From Rhodospirillaceae bacterium (lineage in GTDB: Bacteria > Pseudomonadota > Alphaproteobacteria > Rhodospirillales > Rhodospirillaceae), in assembly GCA_947476695.1 (NCBI GenBank), contig CANJRD010000014.1:1-64000 (forward strand): a stretch of DNA of 64,000 nt, written 5' to 3'. The position numbers and the translations under genes are program-made. Within the stretch, counting starts at the first letter, position 1; every line of letters starts with the position of its first letter. Below the pieces are notes generated by a model that was not told where the DNA came from, did not search any database, and saw only the letters and a list, made by a program, of their open reading frames with translations. Of the stretch, positions 25,239 through 34,825 are shown in pieces.

Positions 25239-26672
25239 TTACACCGCCGTGCCGCCCACGGTCATGCTTTCGATCTTCAGCGTCGGTTGACCGACGCCGC
25301 AGGGCACGCCCTGACCTTCCTTGCCGCAGGTGCCGATGCCCGGATCGAGCATCAGGTCGTTGCCGATCATCGACACTTTGCGCATCACTTCTGGTCCGCT
25401 GCCGACCAGCGTGGCGCCTTTCACGGCCGGACCGATCTTGCCGTTTTCGATCAGGTACGCTTCGGTGGCGGAGAAGGTGAACTTGCCGGAGGTGATATCC
25501 ACCTGGCCGCCACCGAAGTTGACGGCGTACAGGCCTTTCTTCACCGAGCCGATGATCTCCTCGCGGCTCTTGTCGCCGGCCAGCATGAAGGTATTCGTCA
25601 TGCGCGGCATCGGTGAATGCGCGTGGCTCTCACGGCGACCGTTGCCGGTCGGCTTCATGTTCATCAGGCGCGCGTTCAGGCGGTCCTGCAGATAGCCGAC
25701 GAGGATGCCGTCTTCGATCAGCGTCGTGCGCGACGTCGGCGTACCTTCGTCGTCGATGGTCAGCGAACCGCGACGGTCGGCGAAAGTGCCGTCGTCGATC
25801 ACAGTCACGCCTTTCGCCGCGACGCGCTCACCCATCGCATTGGAGAACGCGGAAGTCTTCTTGCGATTGAAGTCCCCTTCGAGGCCGTGACCGACCGCTT
25901 CATGCAGCAGCACGCCGGGCCAACCCGGCCCCAGCACCACCGGCATTTCGCCGCCGGGCGCGTCGATCGACGACAGGTTCACAAGCGCCTGGCGAATGGC
26001 CTCATCCACTGCCGCGCGCCAAGTCTCTTCCTTCAGGAACTCGCCATAGGTCGCGCGGCCGCCCGCGCCGTACGAACCGGTTTCCATGCGCACGCCATCG
26101 GTGACGACGACCGACACGTTCAACCGCACCAGCGGCCGGATGTCGGCGACCGATTGACCGTTGGCGCGCATGATCTGCACCGCTTGCCAGGAACCGGCCA
26201 GCGAAGCGGTCACCTGCTTCACCTTTGGCTCTTTCTTGCGCGCATAAGCATCGATGGCGGCCAGCGTCTCGACCTTGATATCGAACGGCACCATCGGCAG
26301 CGGATTGGCATCCGTATAAAGCTGCTGGTTCGTGCCCTGCGGCGGATCGGCGAGCACGCCGCCACGGCCGCCGCGCACCGCCTTCACGGTGTTCGCCGCG
26401 CGCAGGATCGCCTGCTCGTTCAATGTCGAGGAATGGGAATAGCCGGTCGTTTCCCCGGACACCGCGCGCAAGCCAAAGCCCTGCGACGTATCGAACGACG
26501 CATTCTTGATGCGCCCGTCGTCGAACAGGAAGCTTTCGGACTGGGCATACTCAAGGAACAATTCGCCGTCGTCGCAGCCCTTCAACGCCTCGCCGACGAT
26601 GCGGTTGACCGCAGACTTGTCCATCCCGGTCTTGCCGAAGAACAGCGTATCGACGGTTTTCATGTCGGCCAT
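25239..26672 (-). CDS. tldD: metalloprotease TldD
   Basis: The active subunit of the TldD/TldE (PmbA) protease, which degrades unfolded short peptides and matures some peptide antibiotics. It has 477 residues, close to the usual 480. The zinc motif HEAVGHGLEGD starts at residue 257, and the third ligand, a Cys, is expected in the C-terminal GTCGKEGQGVPCGVGQP segment. No PmbA partner is seen in this window. The gene begins three bases after ctaA ends, so both are probably in one operon. Confidence 0.92.
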   Translation of the reverse strand: MADMKTVDTLFFGKTGMDKSAVNRIVGEALKGCDDGELFLEYAQSESFLFDDGRIKNASFDTSQGFGLRAVSGETTGYSHSSTLNEQAILRAANTVKAVRGGRGGVLADPPQGTNQQLYTDANPLPMVPFDIKVETLAAIDAYARKKEPKVKQVTASLAGSWQAVQIMRANGQSVADIRPLVRLNVSVVVTDGVRMETGSYGAGGRATYGEFLKEETWRAAVDEAIRQALVNLSSIDAPGGEMPVVLGPGWPGVLLHEAVGHGLEGDFNRKKTSAFSNAMGERVAAKGVTVIDDGTFADRRGSLTIDDEGTPTSRTTLIEDGILVGYLQDRLNARLMNMKPTGNGRRESHAHSPMPRMTNTFMLAGDKSREEIIGSVKKGLYAVNFGGGQVDITSGKFTFSATEAYLIENGKIGPAVKGATLVGSGPEVMRKVSMIGNDLMLDPGIGTCGKEGQGVPCGVGQPTLKIESMTVGGTAV

Positions 26673-26675
26673 GGA

Positions 26676-27758
26676 CTACTCCGCGGGATGTGTAGCGGGA
26701 CTCAATGAAGTCTGAACGTCTGTGCGCGGTACCCGAACCGCATGCGCGAAACAAATCGCGAGCGTGAACAGGATCAGCGCACCGGCCTGGTGGGCCAAGG
26801 CGACCAGCAGCGGCACCACCAGAACTAAGGTAGTGATGCCGAGGGCGGCTTGCACGAAAGCCATCGTCAGCAGGGCGTTCGCCCAAGCGAGCGCTTGGGG
26901 GCTCTCCAATTTGCGGCTGCGCCACCACACGGCGGCGATGCCCGCGACCAGCGTGATTGCCAGAAGGCGGTGCTGGAACTGCACCGTCATCACGTTCTCG
27001 AACATATTTAGCCACCAGGGCTGCAGGTCGCTGAGTCCGTCCGGGATCAGCTGGCCGTCCATCAGCGGGAAGGTGTTGTAGATCAGTCCGGCATGCAGGC
27101 CTGCGACCAGCGCGCCCGCGCCCACCAGCAATAGCACGCCGGCGACGATCCACAGGCTCGTGCGCGCCAGCCCGCGATCGGTATTCACAACCTCATCCTC
27201 ATCCGCGACGAACAGGTCGAGTGCGACCCACACGATCATGCCGTACAGCACGAACGCGCTCAGCAGATGCGCCGCCAGCCGGTAATGGCTGACGCTCGGA
27301 CGGTCGGCGAGCCCGCTCGCCACCATGAACCAGCCCAGTGCGCCCTGCAGACCGCCCAGCACGAACAAGCCCGCCAGCTTCCAGCCGAGCGTACGGTCGA
27401 TCATGCGCTTTGCCGCGAAGTACACGAAGGGCAGTAAGAACGCGAAGCCGATCATCCGGCCCCAGAGGCGGTGTAGGTACTCTAGCCAGAAAATCTCTTT
27501 GAAATCCTCGACCGTCATCCAGGCATTGGTCTTGAGGAACTGCGGCGTCAGTTGATAGTGCGCGAATTCCTGCTGCCACTGTTCGGCTGACATCGGCGGC
27601 AACAGGGTCAGCGGCTTCCACTGCACCATCGACAGGCCCGATTGGGTCAGGCGCGTGGCGCCGCCCAGCACCACCATGACGAAGATCATCGCCGCGCAGG
27701 CGATCAGCCACCAGGCCACGGGGCGCAGGTTCGTCGATGCGGGGGCGGCGGGCGGCAT
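26676..27758 (-). CDS. ctaA: heme A synthase
   Basis: Oxidises the C8 methyl of heme O to give heme A for aa3-type cytochrome oxidase. It is an eight-helix inner-membrane protein of 360 residues. The alphaproteobacterial (COX15-like) hallmarks are visible: GGATRLTQSGLSMVQWKP near the start, FWLEYLHRLWGRMIGF with one heme-ligand His, and later NMFENVMTVQFQHRLLA and LAHQAGAL with further His ligands. Its presence indicates aerobic respiration with an aa3 oxidase. It is followed immediately by tldD on the same strand. Confidence 0.92.
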   Translation of the reverse strand: MPPAAPASTNLRPVAWWLIACAAMIFVMVVLGGATRLTQSGLSMVQWKPLTLLPPMSAEQWQQEFAHYQLTPQFLKTNAWMTVEDFKEIFWLEYLHRLWGRMIGFAFLLPFVYFAAKRMIDRTLGWKLAGLFVLGGLQGALGWFMVASGLADRPSVSHYRLAAHLLSAFVLYGMIVWVALDLFVADEDEVVNTDRGLARTSLWIVAGVLLLVGAGALVAGLHAGLIYNTFPLMDGQLIPDGLSDLQPWWLNMFENVMTVQFQHRLLAITLVAGIAAVWWRSRKLESPQALAWANALLTMAFVQAALGITTLVLVVPLLVALAHQAGALILFTLAICFAHAVRVPRTDVQTSLSPATHPAE

Positions 27759-27909
27759 GGGGGCCTGGAACAGGGTTTTATATAAGTGGGCTCGGTGGAT
27801 GTAGGCGAAGCCTGCGCCTCAAACAATAGTGCAAACAATAGCCTTACCGATGGGCTGCGTGTATCACCTCAACGAGCGGAACGGCCCGCTTTTCGCCTAA
27901 GGAGACACC

Positions 27910-28224
27910 ATGAGTTGGTTCATCGCCTGGTTCGCCTCCATGAACCTGATGAAGACCGTCGGCCTGATGGGCCAGGTGATCTTCGGCTCCCGGTTCTTCG
28001 TCCAGTGGCTGGCCAGCGAACGGGCCAAGAAAAGCGTGATTCCTGTCGCCTTCTGGTACATCAGCTTCTTTGGCGGCTTGCTGACGATGATCTATGCCAT
28101 TTACATCCAGGAGCCGATTTTCATCCTCTCTCAGGTGGGCGGGATGGTGATTTATGGCCGGAATCTGATGCTGATTTATCGCGACCGCAGCCGCAGCCAC
28201 GACCTGCTGGCCCCCGACCGCTAG
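27910..28224 (+). CDS. lipid-A-disaccharide synthase N-terminal domain protein (LAB_N)
   Basis: A 104-residue membrane protein with three hydrophobic helices and the LAB_N signature: [21 protein letters not shown], then [19 protein letters not shown] and GRNLMLIYR. In many alphaproteobacteria this domain is a stand-alone small protein, often linked to lipid A or glycosyltransferase functions; its exact role is unsettled. AAGGAGA lies seven bases before the ATG. It lies just upstream of the groES promoter on the same strand. Confidence 0.85.
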   Translation: MSWFIAWFASMNLMKTVGLMGQVIFGSRFFVQWLASERAKKSVIPVAFWYISFFGGLLTMIYAIYIQEPIFILSQVGGMVIYGRNLMLIYRDRSRSHDLLAPDR

Positions 28225-28278
28225 GCTCGACAGCCCCCTTTTTCCGCGCCTTCTGGCCCCTTTGTCATGGCCGGGAGC

Positions 28279-28335
28279 TTGACTCCCGCTGCTACCGGGA
28301 CTACGTAGCTGGCACTCGCGAGCGTGGAGTGCTAA
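28279..28335 (+). promoter_or_regulatory. groE promoter region with CIRCE operator
   Basis: The inverted repeat CTGGCACTC-N9-GAGTGCTAA at 28309-28335 matches the CIRCE consensus TTAGCACTC-N9-GAGTGCTAA except at two bases of the left arm. CIRCE is bound by the HrcA repressor, giving heat induction of groESL. A possible -35 TTGACT (28279-28284) is spaced 17 bases from a weak -10 TACGTA, which would place transcription start inside CIRCE. The promoter hexamers are tentative; the operator is clear. Confidence 0.85.
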
Positions 28336-28403
28336 CAGGGCTTTGCCCTGTGGGGCCCGCCGCGAAAAAACCGTTAAATTCTAATGCGATAATGGAGGGT
28401 CTC

Positions 28404-28691
28404 ATGAAGTTTCGGCCGTTGCATGACCGGGTGCTGGTAAAGCGCCTGGAGGGCGATGAGAAGACCAAGGGCGGGATCATCATCCCGGATACCGCCAAGG
28501 AAAAGCCGAGCGAAGGCAAAGTGATCGCGGTCGGCGCTGGCGTGCGTGGCGAAGACGGCAAGCTCGTCCCGCTCGACGTCAAGAAGGGCGACAAGATCAT
28601 CTTCGGCAAGTGGTCGGGCACGGAAGTGAAGATCGACGGCGACGAGCTGTTGATCATGAAAGAGTCCGACATCATGGGGATCGTGGAGTAA
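28404..28691 (+). CDS. groS: co-chaperonin GroES
   Basis: The 10-kDa lid of the GroEL folding chamber, 95 residues. Family features: [14 protein letters not shown] at the start, the mobile loop [16 protein letters not shown], and the dome segment with GKVIAVG and [10 protein letters not shown]. The start has GGAGGG upstream; the frame is open further 5' without support. It is followed after 71 bp by groEL. Confidence 0.97.
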   Translation: MKFRPLHDRVLVKRLEGDEKTKGGIIIPDTAKEKPSEGKVIAVGAGVRGEDGKLVPLDVKKGDKIIFGKWSGTEVKIDGDELLIMKESDIMGIVE

Positions 28692-28741
28692 CTCCGACCC
28701 CCGCCGTCCACGGTGGCTCAGAAGCCGCCGTTTCCGTTTAA

Positions 28742-30403
<1,662 letters not shown>

Positions 30404-30435
30404 GTCCACGCGACCAAGCACCACTCAAGACGATC

Positions 30436-30472
30436 AGAGCCGCGGGGCATCCCCCCGCGGCTCTTTTCTTTT
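30436..30472 (+). terminator. intrinsic terminator of groESL
   Basis: A perfect 12-bp stem (30436-30447 with 30453-30464), five-base loop CATCC, then TTTTCTTTT. This is a textbook rho-independent terminator 33 bases after the groEL stop. Confidence 0.93.
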
Positions 30473-30491
30473 GCCGCTGGCCACGCCCTCA

Positions 30492-30584
30492 CTTGTCACC
30501 CCGGCGCAGGCCGGGGGCCACGGCTCCTCCGCAGGGACCCTATTTGATGCGCGGTGGATCCCGGCCCTACGGCCGGGATGACAG
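30492..30584. repeat. REP-like imperfect inverted repeat
   Basis: The outer arms CTTGTCACCCCGGC and GCCGGGATGACAG are complementary apart from small differences, and each arm is itself a small hairpin (CCGGCGCAGGCCGG and CGGCCCTACGGCCG). A related GGGGTGACA...CCCCGG hairpin occurs at 57483-57515. Such elements are dispersed in intergenic spaces of alphaproteobacterial chromosomes. Confidence 0.55.
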
Positions 30585-30628
30585 CGCTGCATATTGCAAG
30601 CCGCCCGTCCTTCATCTACTCACGGAGG

Positions 30629-31177
30629 ATGTCCTGGAAACCTTCCCCCTCGTTCGTAAAAGTCGGCGCGCTGCTGGCGCTGTTCGCGCTCGCGCCGATC
30701 ACGCTGTCGATCGTCTACTATCACTTCGGCGGCCTGCCTTCTGAGAACGAGCAGCGGCTCCAGCGCAACCTGCGCTTCGCCTTCATGCGCGGGGGCGACA
30801 TCGTCGATCTCGACCCACTGATGCCGGGGAAGTGGAACAAGGTCTGTGCCATCACCACCGGCCTCAGCCGTGAGGACGTCGACAAGGTCGTCGGCTTCTC
30901 GTACACGCGGTACCGCGATATCCGTTGGGTCGATCGCGCCGATTTCTGGACATTGCTGTTCATCGATCCGCCCGAGGAACTGAACGCGGGTACGGTAACG
31001 ACTGTGCTGCCCATCCGCGTCAATCGGCGTGAGGTGGCCCAGCTGTTGTTACCCCCCGGTGTGAAGGGTGTTTGTGCCCGGCGTCAGGGGGCTCACCTCA
31101 ATCTCGCTCGCCGCCTGGATACGCCGGTCGACGCATCGCCGATCCTCGCCCGCCTGGTCGACTTCCTGATCCAATAG
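30629..31177 (+). CDS. hypothetical membrane-anchored protein
   Basis: About 182 residues from the ATG at 30629, with one hydrophobic helix near the start (FVKVGALLALFALAPITLSI) and a soluble domain expected in the periplasm (KWNKVCAITTGLSREDVDKV, then RWVDRADFWTLLFIDPPEEL). A GGAGG directly abuts the ATG, closer than usual, so the start is provisional. No family is recognised. It lies alone between the REP-like repeat and the ferritin-like gene. Confidence 0.6.
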   Translation: MSWKPSPSFVKVGALLALFALAPITLSIVYYHFGGLPSENEQRLQRNLRFAFMRGGDIVDLDPLMPGKWNKVCAITTGLSREDVDKVVGFSYTRYRDIRWVDRADFWTLLFIDPPEELNAGTVTTVLPIRVNRREVAQLLLPPGVKGVCARRQGAHLNLARRLDTPVDASPILARLVDFLIQ

Positions 31178-31295
31178 CCCGCGCAAAGACGCCCGCTTCG
31201 GCTGGAACACCTCTGCTTCGCTTGCGTTAGCCCTGTATCGGGACACGCCGCAGCCATCACGCGCGGCCTTTCCGCATATTTGCAGGAGGTTGCAC

Positions 31296-31868
31296 ATGGG
31301 ACAATTCACGGCGGACATTGAAAAAATCCGCGATCAGGCGCGCGCGCATATGGAAAAAGGCGCCGTCACCGTCGGCTATAAGGCCGACCGCAAGCAAGTC
31401 ATCGCCGTCCTGAACGACGTTTTGGCGACAGAAATCCTCTGCAATCTGCGCTATCGCCGCCACTACTACATGGCCAAGGGCATGAACGCGGAGTCCATCA
31501 AGGCTGAATTCCTCGAGCACGCCCAACAGGAACTGGAACACGCCGATTGGGTGGCGGAACGCATCACCCAACTCGGCGGTGAACCGAACTTCAACCCGGA
31601 AGGTCTCGCCACCCGCAGTCACGCGCAGTATGTCGAGGGAACCTCGCTGCGCGAGATGGTGCAGGAAAATCTGGTCGCCGAACGTATCGCGGTCGCGACC
31701 TACTCCGAAATCGCGCGCTGGCTCAACAGTGACGATCCGACGACTGAAAAGCTGATCAAGGACATCCTGAAAGTCGAAGAAGAGCACGCCGACGACATGC
31801 TCAACTTCCTCGAAAGTATGCCGGGCGACGACGTGCCGGCCAGGTTGGCGGATCCGAACCAGAAATAA
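31296..31868 (+). CDS. bacterioferritin/ferritin-like diiron protein
   Basis: A four-helix-bundle protein of 190 residues, probably for iron storage or oxidation in the cytosol. The diiron ligands occur in the right order: Glu in ATEILCNLRYRRHYYM, ExxxH in EFLEHAQQELEHAD, Glu in ENLVAERIAVATYSEI, and ExxH in EVEEEHADDML. The first 30 residues are an extension relative to Bfr and the methionine for heme binding is not obvious, so it may be a heme-free relative. AGGAGG lies six bases before the ATG. The next gene is separated by a long hairpin. Confidence 0.8.
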   Translation: MGQFTADIEKIRDQARAHMEKGAVTVGYKADRKQVIAVLNDVLATEILCNLRYRRHYYMAKGMNAESIKAEFLEHAQQELEHADWVAERITQLGGEPNFNPEGLATRSHAQYVEGTSLREMVQENLVAERIAVATYSEIARWLNSDDPTTEKLIKDILKVEEEHADDMLNFLESMPGDDVPARLADPNQK

Positions 31869-31910
31869 GCTTTCTCGTCGCCGACCTCGCGTCGGCGTTG
31901 ACCGTCAACC

Positions 31911-31945
31911 CTCACGGCGCCTGCAGAAATTGCAGGCGCCGTGAG
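31911..31945. terminator. long hairpin after the ferritin-like gene
   Basis: A perfect 15-bp stem (31911-31925 with 31931-31945) with loop GAAAT lies 43 bases after the stop. It is followed by TCTTCTCG, a weak T-tract. Probable terminator. Confidence 0.7.
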
Positions 31946-32019
31946 TCTTCTCGCAATCCCGAATCCTGCACATGATTTTTCCAACGCGCCGCACGCGCGA
32001 TGAACAGGAAAGGATTGGC

Positions 32020-33013
32020 ATGGCCCGGAAAGACAGCCTCGACGCCCGCGCGGATGAGATACTGCGCATTCTCGACGAAACGCCTGAGACACCCGCGACC
32101 CGCGCCGCTGCGGCGCTAGCCCAGGCGCGAGACGCCGGCGATGGCGCACTGCGTCAACAGCATGTGCAGGAAGCGCAGGCGTATCTTGCGCAGATCAATC
32201 CCCGCGATGGACGCACTGTCCAGAGGCTGCAAGCGCAGGTCCTGGCTCTGCAAGGCCGTGGTGGCGACACGCGTATTGCCCTGTCACCCCGGGCGAGATC
32301 GTGGTGCCGCTGTCAGTGCTCTCACCGGATCTGCGCCGCAAACTCGCCGACGCGGCGCGCAACGTCGGTATCGATCCGCGCAGCCTGATCGTCGGCAGCG
32401 ACCGCAACGCCATCAACCCGCGCCGGGGCAGCTGGAGTTTGCGGCCCAAATCCCGGAGATTGAGGATATCTATATCGAAGGTCGTCAAATGCCTGCTGTC
32501 GATATGCAGCGGGAGGGCGAGATCGGCCGGAGAGCGGCGGCAATCTATGGCGAAACGTCATCGCTATATCCGCAGCTGATTGACCAAAGCAAAGGGCCAT
32601 ACAAGGCCGACAATTGGGATCAGCAATCCGCGCAGAATCTTCACGATGGTCGGAAGACTCTTGCTTCAATGTACGGCGGCCCCAATCCTGACATGCACTC
32701 CGGATTGCCACGTCAGCCCGGTAATGCGATCGAAGAACAGCAGTGGAGCCAGGCAGTTAAGGCCGCTGCGGACTCGATGGGCAACCCAATCGATTCGCGC
32801 CTGACCAATATGGGAATGCACCAGCAAGGTTATCCGCTTCCCAAGGGAATGCAGGATTTGGAGGGGCGTGGTGGCCCGCCAGTTGCGCAGTTCGGTCCTT
32901 TCATCAATGCTAGCAAAACAGATCCTGAAAAAGTTAGCAGAGGCGAAGAAATTGCCGCGGGACCAAAAGCCTACCTCGACTTCTATAACGTGCCTCCGCG
33001 TAAGCGCCGTTAG
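32020..33013 (+). pseudogene. modular effector-like protein with two frameshifts
   Basis: Three adjoining frames together give about 331 residues if one base is restored at each of two points. Frame one runs from the ATG at 32020 to GGDTRIA; a base is missing at 32281/32282, before VTPGEIVVPLSVLSP; a second is missing at 32423/32424, inside NPRTG. An A at each place restores exact agreement with the paralogue at 40735-41637 (AHVTPGEFVVPLSVLTP and NPRTGRPEF). The shared N-terminal part ends at about residue 140. The C-terminal domain is different: it has RRAAAIYGETSSLYPQLID, a possible hydrolase Glu, and ends FYNVPPRKRR. The third frame stays open for about 195 codons, so the damage is recent or a sequencing artefact. 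Confidence 0.65.
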
Positions 33014-33166
33014 GGATGCCGTCCTGCGAGGTTTTGGATTTTTTTCCTCACGGCAGCGATTGCTTCCCCAGCGCTCCCGCAGCAAGCCTCTCAAGCACAA
33101 GCCTCCAACGACGAATGGATAAAGACCGCAAAGCACTTCGACCCTACGCCCTGCCGGCCGAAACTT

Positions 33167-33943
33167 GTGGTTCGTGCGGACAACGACATCGATTTGGAGT
33201 TCGATGCAAATAACGTTGTTGGAGATGCACCGCTGCCGGATGTCATCGCTGACGGTATTGCCTCATTCGCAAAAATAATTGTCGATCGCCAAGATTGGGA
33301 AGTTTACGCCGGCCGCGACTGCGAGAGTTTTGTGCCGAAGGCGTTCAGGATCGCGATTTCCCCAGACCGCGATCTGTACGTCGTGATGTTTAGGGAAGCC
33401 TATGATGATTCATTGGGTCTCCTGATCCACGACAAAATACGGAATGTGCGTTCAGCCCACTTCGAGGTGTCCTATCGCCCAATGAACGTTCCCGGGGTGA
33501 TTATGCGTCGCCCGTACATCGCCTTTGCAGACCTGCGGGGCGACGGCGGGAAACAGAACGTCATTCAACAGCCCGCTTACGTTGTGACCTTCAGCTATAG
33601 CGTCGAGTACCATTTCTACGAAATTGGCCCTCAGATGCAGTTCATGCATGTCTTCGCTTACGAAACGCGCATGAGCAATTATGAGGATGGGTGGGAGACA
33701 ACTTTTGTACGCGAGGTTACGCAGCCGTCGAAAGTCCGCGTTAAGGTGACGACTAAAGTCGGCCCCAAAGACAGCAAGAGGCCACTCAAAGAAGTTGGCG
33801 ATGTTATTTTTGAAAGCCGCGGCAAAGGCGATCCGTTTTGGATTGTTCAGCGTCACGTCAAAAATCGTCAATTTGACAACAAGCTAGTGACGATCGGTGC
33901 GCATAGTCGCGAAGATGAAAACAATTTCGTTGCTGGGCGTTAA
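33167..33943 (+). CDS. hypothetical protein, probably secreted, start uncertain
   Basis: At least 258 residues from GTG at 33167. The frame is coding further upstream: it reads FFLTAAIASPALPQQASQAQ and FDPTPCRPKLVVRAD, a likely signal peptide and mature start, but it has no start codon. An ATG at 33016, three bases after the preceding gene's stop, is in another frame; removing one T from the seven-T run at 33039-33045 joins them. The mature part is rich in beta-type sequence (VSYRPMNVPGVIMRRPYIAF, YVVTFSYSVEYHFYEIG). It follows the effector-like gene closely, so it may be its partner. No family recognised. Confidence 0.55.
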   Translation: MVRADNDIDLEFDANNVVGDAPLPDVIADGIASFAKIIVDRQDWEVYAGRDCESFVPKAFRIAISPDRDLYVVMFREAYDDSLGLLIHDKIRNVRSAHFEVSYRPMNVPGVIMRRPYIAFADLRGDGGKQNVIQQPAYVVTFSYSVEYHFYEIGPQMQFMHVFAYETRMSNYEDGWETTFVREVTQPSKVRVKVTTKVGPKDSKRPLKEVGDVIFESRGKGDPFWIVQRHVKNRQFDNKLVTIGAHSREDENNFVAGR

Positions 33944-34126
33944 CGCTCGCCCGCATCCGGCTTCATGACCTGTCAATCCAGACCAGGCGCGGGAAGCAAT
34001 TCCGAAAGCCCAATCAGCACTTGCTGCAACGAAGGAACGCATCGCCGCGCTCGCTCGAATTTGCGATGCAAACGCATGAGTTCTATTTGTTTGCGAGAAG
34101 CATCCGTCAAATTTTGGCGGGGAGCC

Positions 34127-34789
34127 CTAATTCGCTGTTTTCGTTGCTGGTAGGCGCGACGGGCTCTTCTGCGTCGGCATAGTAGATTGTGGTGGCCCAA
34201 AGTCTCGCAGAGGAACTCCCCATAGAGCTTTAGGCCCGCACTTGCCATTTTCGAGCACGCTCTTGATCAGCTCTTCGAGTTTTTCACGCGACTCTTCAAT
34301 GGGCATCGTTCCAGGTGTTCCGTTAACGACAGGCCAGTTTGGGCCATGAACGATATAGTAAAGATCTTCCAATGCGGCCTTTGATTTGTCGTAGTCGGCA
34401 GGCGTACCGACGCCCGTGCCGAAATAGCTAATGAGCAAGGCCTTTGCCTCAAGCATTCCACGTCGAGCCCCGATCTGGGCGTGTTGAAGCGCCGCAGGAT
34501 ATCGATCTCTGTCTCCGGAAGCGTAGATTGCGCAGGCCAACCCATAGTCTGCATGCGCAAGGCCAAGGCGTGCGGCCTCGTTGAAGGGCTTTTCCACTGC
34601 GCTGTAGTCGGTAATTGTGGACGGGACTAAGACCGGCTTCGCGCCGAGTTGAGACGGCGTTGTGGCATCGAATAATCGCATGCCCTCTTGATACGCAGCT
34701 AAAGCTTCGGGGGAGGCCGCATCTTGTGATGCCAACGCATTCGCGGTGACGAGTGCTCCGGAAAAAATACCGATGAGGACGGTGTGCAT
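34127..34789 (-). CDS. secreted Sel1-like repeat protein
   Basis: A 220-residue exported protein. A signal peptide (LIGIFSGALVTANALA) is followed by a region with helix-turn-helix Sel1/TPR-like repeats: FNEAARLGLAHADYGLACAI, then AALQHAQIGARRGMLEAKAL and the GTGVGTPADYDKSKAALED segment. Sel1 proteins usually scaffold protein-protein contacts in the periplasm. It is transcribed against the neighbouring secreted protein. The tail (TMPTQKSPSRLPATKTAN) is low in structure. Partner unknown. Confidence 0.68.
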   Translation of the reverse strand: MHTVLIGIFSGALVTANALASQDAASPEALAAYQEGMRLFDATTPSQLGAKPVLVPSTITDYSAVEKPFNEAARLGLAHADYGLACAIYASGDRDRYPAALQHAQIGARRGMLEAKALLISYFGTGVGTPADYDKSKAALEDLYYIVHGPNWPVVNGTPGTMPIEESREKLEELIKSVLENGKCGPKALWGVPLRDFGPPQSTMPTQKSPSRLPATKTAN

Positions 34790-34825
34790 GTGCTGCCCCT
34801 CCCAAGCGTCGTGGTTCAGACTACC

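Noticed and set aside
27786..28403. Long upstream extension of groES
   Set aside because: It would overlap the LAB_N gene and the CIRCE operator; groES begins [10 protein letters not shown] at 28404.
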